The notes beneath the pieces are model-generated. The model was not told the DNA's origin and searched no databases. It saw only the letters and a program-made list of their open reading frames with translations. A program made the translations under genes and the position numbers. Shown here in pieces: positions 57,660 through 64,000 of a stretch of DNA of 64,000 nucleotides (the stretch's first letter is position 1; the number at the start of each line of letters is the position of its first letter). This DNA comes from Marthasterias glacialis. Its lineage: Eukaryota; Echinodermata; Asteroidea; Forcipulatida; Asteriidae. The DNA lies in NCBI GenBank assembly GCA_911728455.2, contig OU452228.1:8668129-8732128 (forward strand), given 5' to 3'.

Positions 57660-59050
57660 TTAAAGACAATTTCATAGAGCTTCTTAAAGCACCAAAGGTA
57701 GCTTAGCACAACAACTGACCAGAATAGAGATACCAGCCAAAGTATCATGTCACAAGCACCATCCTTGACTGGTATCCTGCTAATGTTTTGCTCAGCACAA
57801 AACTGTGAAACAAAAGTGTCTGCTTAAAGCAGTTCTATCAATTGGGCAATGGCACCGGTACACAATTGGTTTTGTATTTTAAGGGCTGTACATTTATTTC
57901 TATCCTCTTGTATGATTCCAATGAGCACAATTACCAACCTGTGTAAATTTCATCCAGTCTGGGCCTAATTTCATAAACCCTGTGAGCAGATGTTGTTGTT
58001 TTGTTTGTTTGTTTGTTTGTTTGTTTGTTTTTTTTGCTTACGGTACGGCCATTAGCAGAATTTATATTTCACAAACACTGCTGAATACCGTATATTAAAA
58101 GCAAGGCAAAAGTCACGCTAGCTTGCCGGCGGTTCTTGGAAGCTGGGCCCAATTTCATAAAGTCTGTAAGCACAGAAACTTGCTAAGCACAGAAAAATCT
58201 TGCCTGGCAGAAACATGTTACCAGCCATTCCATTATGTTTACACTGTTGCGACTGGTGCTTAATTGAGAAATTTGCTAAGCAGTATTTTCTGCTTAACAG
58301 CTTTATGAATTTGGGCCCTGGGCTCTTCTTCATAGAGCTGCTTAAGCACAAAAAGTAGCTAAGCACATAACAAGTGATGCTTACCAGAACAAGGTTACCA
58401 GCCAAACTACCATATCACATGTATCATTTGTGACTGTTACCATGCTCATTTCTGCTTAGCAGAAAATTGTTAAGCAATTGTTTTCTGCTTAAGCATCTCT
58501 ATGATACTGGGCCACAGGTTAGTGACACAACAATGCAGATTCCGCGCACACGCGCAGTCAAATCTTCATGGTTGTTTAGGAACTAACACTTTTGCTTACG
58601 CATGTTTTTGTTTTGTTTATAGTAAGCATACACAATTACTTACAGGGGGAGGGCCCAATTTCATAGAGCTGCTTAAGCACAATAGCTAAGCACGAAACAA
58701 TTATGCTTACCAGAAAAAAAGGTTACCGGCTAAAACACCATGTCATATATGTACCATATGTGATTGGTATGCTGCTCTTTTTGCTTAGCAGCAAACTAGT
58801 GACCAATATTTTCTGCTTAAGCATAGCTATGACATTCGGCCCTGGGGCTACTTTCATAAAGCTGTTTAGTAGAAAATACTGCTTAGCAAATGTCTTTGCT
58901 AAGCAAAAAATGAGTGGGGCGCCAGTCGCAACAGTGTAAACATAATGGAATGTTGGCTGGTAACCTGTTTCTGCTAAGCAAGATTTTTCTGTGCTTAGCA
59001 AGTATCTGTGCTTACGGGGCCCTGGTGTAAACGGCTGTAGGAAATTGGGC
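57660..59050. repeat. Cluster of five palindromic-ended elements
   Basis: Copies at about 57660-57846, 58147-58320, 58318-58513, 58648-58845 and 58842-59049, several sharing or abutting ends (gaatttgggccctgggctc). All carry agctgcttaagcac ends and the cttagcagaaaat core. Confidence 0.75.
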
Positions 59051-61370
59051 CTCGGCGATCATCATATCGAGAAACCGCTAAATAAAGGTATTTTCGTTGG
59101 GGGATTTTGTGCATGATGAGCTTATTCGGTTTGGCAATCGGAATGAGAAACTGAGTGCTGTTGGTATTTCGGACAGAAACGTTGCTCAACAAAATTGGTC
59201 CTGTTAAAAAGTTCCAAAGGAATATTGCAATTTAAAAATAGTTTATTATAGGGATTTTTTCCCTTTGTATTACGAATCATAATTTTTTACAACCTTTAAG
59301 TGTCATAGAGTTAAATCTCGAAGTGTTTGCATTCGAGAGAAGAAGGAAAATAAACCATAGTGTAAAAATTAATCATAAACTACGAGGTGAATTTATCACA
59401 GTTTATGCAAACAGCAGGCATGCACGGGCACATAGTTGCATATACCCAGTTGACTTATATACTATACAATGATTTGAAATTCAGTCTGGTATTAAAGTGA
59501 TTGAGGCTTGATCCGGAATAAACCGCGACTTGCTCTCTCGTAGAAAGCCGATCCACGACCCCAAACCCGTTCTGTACCATTGTGAACAAGCCATCAGCCT
59601 TTTATCCCTTTTTCTGTTTTTCTTTTCTTTTTTTTCATCAAAGAAATTACTTCACCACTTGTGTCCTTAATAGAAATTAATCAACATCGGACGGCGCTAC
59701 TTCTTAAAGCATCCCACCTTTAATTAAAAATAAACACTGAACTAAAGTAAAACAGGAAATCTAGACACTTAGGAACCCCATCTTTCATTCTCAGGTGTAT
59801 AAGAAGCAATTGAGCACACTTGTTCTTCGTTCACATTAACAAAGCGCGATAATTTCATGCCACCGGTACTTTTTTAATTGGCGCATTATTATTTTTCCCT
59901 ACTACGGGGTTCTGTTCGGTAGACTTTGACCGGACGGGGTATTGAGCAGCCTCGCCGGCCGTTCACCCCGTGGGGATGTCGCGCCTTATCGACACGAAAA
60001 CGGGCATGTTTCTCTTCACAAGTACAAACAACCATAACGTGAAAATATGAACAATATGATATGCAATAACAAAGTATTACGAAGAGCCACGGGTACAATA
60101 TATGGACTATATTATGTTGTTTGTAAAAGCAATCTAGATTTAGTATTTTAAAAAAGAGACAAACATGGGTTTTTTAGTGACCTCCCAGGAAAAGGGTATT
60201 GTTTATAGTGTAGCCAAGTATGTTTGCTAAAAATGAAGGAAATTAATTGTACAAATACTTAAGTTTGAAATTAATGCTCTTTGATATTCTCTTCCATCAT
60301 GATGTACACTTCCTTTTGTGCTATCAAAATAATTGCTGTAACCCTTCCCCAGGGCGTTGGGATATATTTTTTGTTTTTTTGTTGGAATAAAACATGAATT
60401 TATTTCAATTATAAAAGGTCATTACACAGAACGCACAGCGTGCAAGACATGCTGTAATGCGAGTTACCAATTGGCTCCTAATGTCGTGCCCAGTTTCAGA
60501 AATCTTGCAAGCAACGAGCATAGGCCAAGCTGAAACAACGTTGGTAAGCGCAAACGGATTGCATGTAATTCACATTGATCGTGACTGGTGCTCTGCTATT
60601 TTGTTACTATAAGCCGATACTAAATTTGGCTAAGCTGTTTACAGTTTGATGGAAATGGGCCTTGCTCATAAAAGTATCGTTGCCAAATCGTTGGCGTGCG
60701 TGGATAAGGGACACAGAATAGTGATATGAGATTAGAAAACGAATGGTGTATATGTTGTTTTTTGGGGGCGTTTTTTTTTTTTTTTTTTTAAATATGTGAT
60801 TAAGTACATACGAACTCATGCTGTCTGACCCTTCAATATCCAAAGTGTGTGGTTTTAAATGATATGTGCACTGTGCAGCCTTTAACACGATGCCATGTCG
60901 TGAATGCATACACTATAATGCAATACAATACAGTTCTGCACAGTTTTGCCAATTAACAAATACACGTCCACACAGTCCTTGCTATTGAATGGTTTTTTTT
61001 TAACAAATTGACCAATTCTCAACCTTAAAACACAGGCAATGTTTAGAAGTGACCCCCACTGTCAACGTTTGCATCGTAGAACAAATTGCCTCAGTTCTAA
61101 TTTTGTTTCCACTTGATTGATTTAACAATGTTTTACGAGGTCCTTTTTTCTCTCAAATGAAACGCAAGTCATTAAAATTTGTCCAAGAGTTTTGTCCATC
61201 CCATAGAAGCCATCTAATGAGGAGAAATTACATCGTTATTTTTGTAACTCGACAGCTTTCTTTGAAAACACAAAATATTTTGAACTACATGATGGTTACA
61301 GTATATATATAAGATGTATTATAATATTTTGCAATATCTGTCTTGTCCAGTTGGAGACTTTTGAGGACGC

Positions 61371-61476
61371 TAGGTGGCAACAGACTTACCAGGTAAATTC
61401 AGCGTTCTCGGAAACGTGCGCATGCTCGTATCTACGTAAACAATGACAATTTAACTGGTAAGTCTGCTGCCACCCA
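61371..61476. mobile_element. Mini inverted-repeat element, 106 bp
   Basis: taggtggcaacagacttacc at the left and ggtaagtctgctgccaccca at the right; 29-base arms with few mismatches and a 48-base spacer. Confidence 0.7.
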
Positions 61477-63405
61477 AATGTGAGTTAAATAAATAAATTA
61501 ATAAATGTGAGTAAATGTGGTAAATATCTTCTTCTTTCTTTTAGTAAAATGAGTATGTCAAATCAGAAATGAAGAGCTTTCGTGCCATCAATCTAACAAA
61601 AGAGCTGTCTGTATACGTACAAACTGTAATTTACAACCATTGCTTGTAATTTATCACACCTTTAGCGGTGTCTGTGTATAAGCAATCACTTAAATTTCAC
61701 AACCTTGCTAGAAGATCGTGCAAACAGCCACGCAGTTTGAAGCGGGCAAGTCGTGCTAAACAATACAAATGAGGGTCTTGACTGCATTTTCTGCGTCAAA
61801 CATTCGTTTTTAATGATTTGCTTCAAAAAAGAAATCTTGTCATAATTATGTACTTAATGAATATATTGGTTGACACTCTCCTCCTTTTTTCTCAAATTTG
61901 GCGTTGAAAATAAAGTATCCTCTTGTTTACACCAGTTATTGTCACAAGAAGAAAGCGTGACACATTTTGACTTAAAAGCCCCAGCTCAACATTGGTAAAC
62001 TAACTGCAAATGAGTTCACTCTTTGCAAGATATTTGAAATAAAACACAACCTGTGAAAATTTCAGCTCGTTCGTGGTTTCTTTTGCGAGAAAATCGGTTA
62101 TTTCTGTACGCATTCCTATAGGCAGAGGTTTCGTCTCACTGAGACGAAAACTAATTTTGGATCTTATTTCATTTATTATTTAAAAACGATAACACTCCAG
62201 GCAGAAATATTTCAAGGAAAAGTTTCTACCGTGATTATCTTTTTACCATGTAAGGTACATGTAAATCTGTGAACATTTATGTTTTTCTTCTCACCAAATG
62301 TTGAACTGGGGCTTTCATTGTAAATGACACAAAAATCTGCAGCCATCGTGGTCTTATCCCATCTGTACACGAATACTTGTTTTGATTACACAAACTGAAG
62401 CACCAGACTTGCTTCCAAATCATCCTCGATATGGCTACATTAGAAAGACGTGAAGACCCTTCTCTTGTTACCACCATTTTGTAGTGTAGGCTACCCTTAA
62501 CACTACGGCAATCATGTTACTGATAAAACCCTGCTTGTTCACCTTTCTTTAGCAACGTCACAGCCTGAGTTTTTTTGTCAGCCAAGGTTGGGGAAACTTC
62601 GGGGAGCCATCAATGCGAAGCAAAAACAAATAATCACAGTTTGTAAAAACGTTTCTACAAATATTCCAAATTAGTGCTGTTTATTTTGGAAACAAACCAA
62701 CCAACAATGGTGATGTACTTTCTTGAAGTAGAAAGTTTGAAAGTTGAATTTGGTCACAACGTCTTTCAACAAGATTAAATGTGCTGCTAACATTCGGCCG
62801 TCCGTGACAACCAGCGCTGTTTGTTTGTCAACAAAAGAAAGGTCTTAATTATTCGATTGGTGCACCGGACTAGTTTTTTACTTTACAGCCTCGATTTGGT
62901 TACACTGTTTCCAATTGGAGAAATAATACGGCTCTTTTATGATAAGAGTAGTCGCCGACGAACCACCCTATAAATATTTAATTTTGTGCTGCAAATTTAC
63001 TGTTACATATCAACAGATGAGCTGAGAGTACAGGAAAAAAACAATGGATATAGGCAAATGCATTCAAGTCAGATGTTACAGAAAACATCACCGTCCCAAA
63101 ATGATTGTCTCGACAACTACATCATGCAATACATATTACAGATAAATTAAGTAGAAGATCTGTACCCTCTCATTTCTAACTACAATATTTGTGTTTAAAT
63201 GGATATTAAGATATTTTTCTAATGTACGATTCAAATGACACGTATACACTGAACGCCCGACCCGAATTTCCCATTTCGGTGGTTCTTGTGCGATGCCTAC
63301 ATTTTCGTGTGTGTGTCACAACCTCTGTAAAGAAGTTTCAATGCCTTTTTGTTCCCTTTACATTCCAGTGTTTATACCATGCCGCCAAATCTCAATGTTT
63401 AAACT

Positions 63406-64000
63406 TCACCTTTGGTTTCCGAGCTCCTGGTTGGGCTCTACATGTAAACTTAAAGACGGTTTCTTTTTGCTGCGAGACGGCTCGGCATCCACGCGGTTGT
63501 TTCGAGTCCGGGAGAACGTCACTTTATAGGCGTGCCTGTAGCGTGAATTCACCATGCCGTAAACGAGCGGATTGATTGCCGAGTTGACGTAGGAGAGGAC
63601 CCGACAAATTTGGAGACCCAGTTGTTTTTGGGGATAGTTTATGATCTTGCCGTCCTCGGTCAGCAAATTATTGAACCAAAGCAGTAAGGAGAAGATCTCG
63701 AACGGGGATAAGAGGAGGAAAAACAGGGTGCCGTTGATGACCAGCATCCGCGCCACCTGGTTGCGCATTTTGACGGCGCGGTCCAAGAACTGGTTGTTCT
63801 CCCTTTGACCGTGGGGGTGGTCGACCCGATGGGTCAGCTGCCGTACAATCAAGGTGTACATGGTCGCACTGAGGACAAACGCGGTGAAAAACGGAATGGT
63901 CTGGATTGCATTGGCATAAGCGTCTGTCCAACTGGCCACAGAGCCGCAGTAGGCGTAAACATCGTATAAATGTACGAATAAATCACCAGGGGGCCAAGTG
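63406..64000 (-). CDS. Class A (rhodopsin-like) GPCR, partial: extracellular loop 2 to C-tail
   Basis: One frame is open from the window edge to TGA at 63406-63408, about 197 residues. In order: extracellular loop 2 with its conserved cysteine (VYAYCGSV), TM5 (TIPFFTAFVLSATMY), a short basic loop 3, TM6 (LVINGTLFFLLLSPFEI), TM7 (SYVNSAINPLVYGMV) with the NPxxY motif, helix 8 (SRYRHAY) and a Ser/Arg/Lys-rich tail. The GTG at 63939 is not a start. A peptide-type receptor is likely from the SAINPLVY style; the ligand cannot be assigned. The TM6 tryptophan of C-W-x-P is leucine. Confidence 0.92.
   Translation of the reverse strand, partial: TWPPGDLFVHLYDVYAYCGSVASWTDAYANAIQTIPFFTAFVLSATMYTLIVRQLTHRVDHPHGQRENNQFLDRAVKMRNQVARMLVINGTLFFLLLSPFEIFSLLLWFNNLLTEDGKIINYPQKQLGLQICRVLSYVNSAINPLVYGMVNSRYRHAYKVTFSRTRNNRVDAEPSRSKKKPSLSLHVEPNQELGNQR

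Larger units (their letters stand above)
51102..63405. other. Intergenic region, no gene supported
   Basis: No reading frame here shows a domain or splice structure I can support. Contents: a perfect palindrome at 52606-52737, a mariner-type inverted-repeat element at 55181-55356, an old repeat on the minus strand near 56490-56660, ATTT and AAT microsatellites, a cluster of palindromic elements at 57660-59050 and a mini inverted-repeat element at 61371-61476. Single unspliced or distant exons could be missed. Confidence 0.6.

Noticed and set aside
63222..63575. 117-codon plus-strand frame
   Set aside because: Antisense overlap with the GPCR C-terminal region; no recognisable features.

Overview
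The window looks like nuclear genomic DNA of a marine invertebrate deuterostome, most likely an echinoderm. Genes have short exons with consensus GT-AG splice sites and long AT-rich introns. The protein families (EGF/pentraxin/VWD matrix protein, IgGFc-binding-domain receptor, ankyrin protein, rhodopsin-class GPCR) are metazoan. The non-coding space is packed with tRNA-headed SINEs and small inverted-repeat elements. The organism call is inference from content; no marker gene fixes the species.

Layout. (1) 984-22472, + strand: the 3' part of a large secreted multidomain gene, 17 exons in the window, all with compatible splice phases. Domain order is six EGF repeats, a pentraxin domain, four EGF repeats, one VWC, one VWD, C8 and TIL, then stop. 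Its 5' exons lie before the window. (2) 25592-38906, + strand: a small five-exon ankyrin-repeat protein of about 145 residues. (3) 33537-30578, - strand: a four-exon gene lying wholly inside intron 2 of the ankyrin gene. It encodes a signal peptide, an IgGFc-binding domain, one transmembrane segment and a cytoplasmic tail with four tyrosines, about 647 residues. (4) 51101-46688, - strand: an intact five-exon gene of about 711 residues from a transposase-like uncharacterised family (I think DUF7869-type). (5) 64000-63406, - strand: the 3' part of a class A GPCR (TM5 to TM7 and tail), running off the window edge.

The rest is introns and intergenic DNA: two tRNA-headed SINE families, at least six kinds of inverted-repeat DNA elements (several with clear target-site duplications), four tandem arrays, and a perfect 132-bp palindrome at 52606-52737. 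The 39-46 kb and 51-63 kb stretches hold no gene I can support.

How the parts relate: there is no operon-like logic. The most suggestive relation is that VWD-C8-TIL (gene 1) and the IgGFc-binding domain (gene 3), which occur together in the vertebrate mucus protein FCGBP, sit here in separate genes about 8 kb apart. The nested, membrane-bound IgGFc receptor with its tyrosine-motif tail is the best candidate in the window for an undescribed recognition or signalling system.
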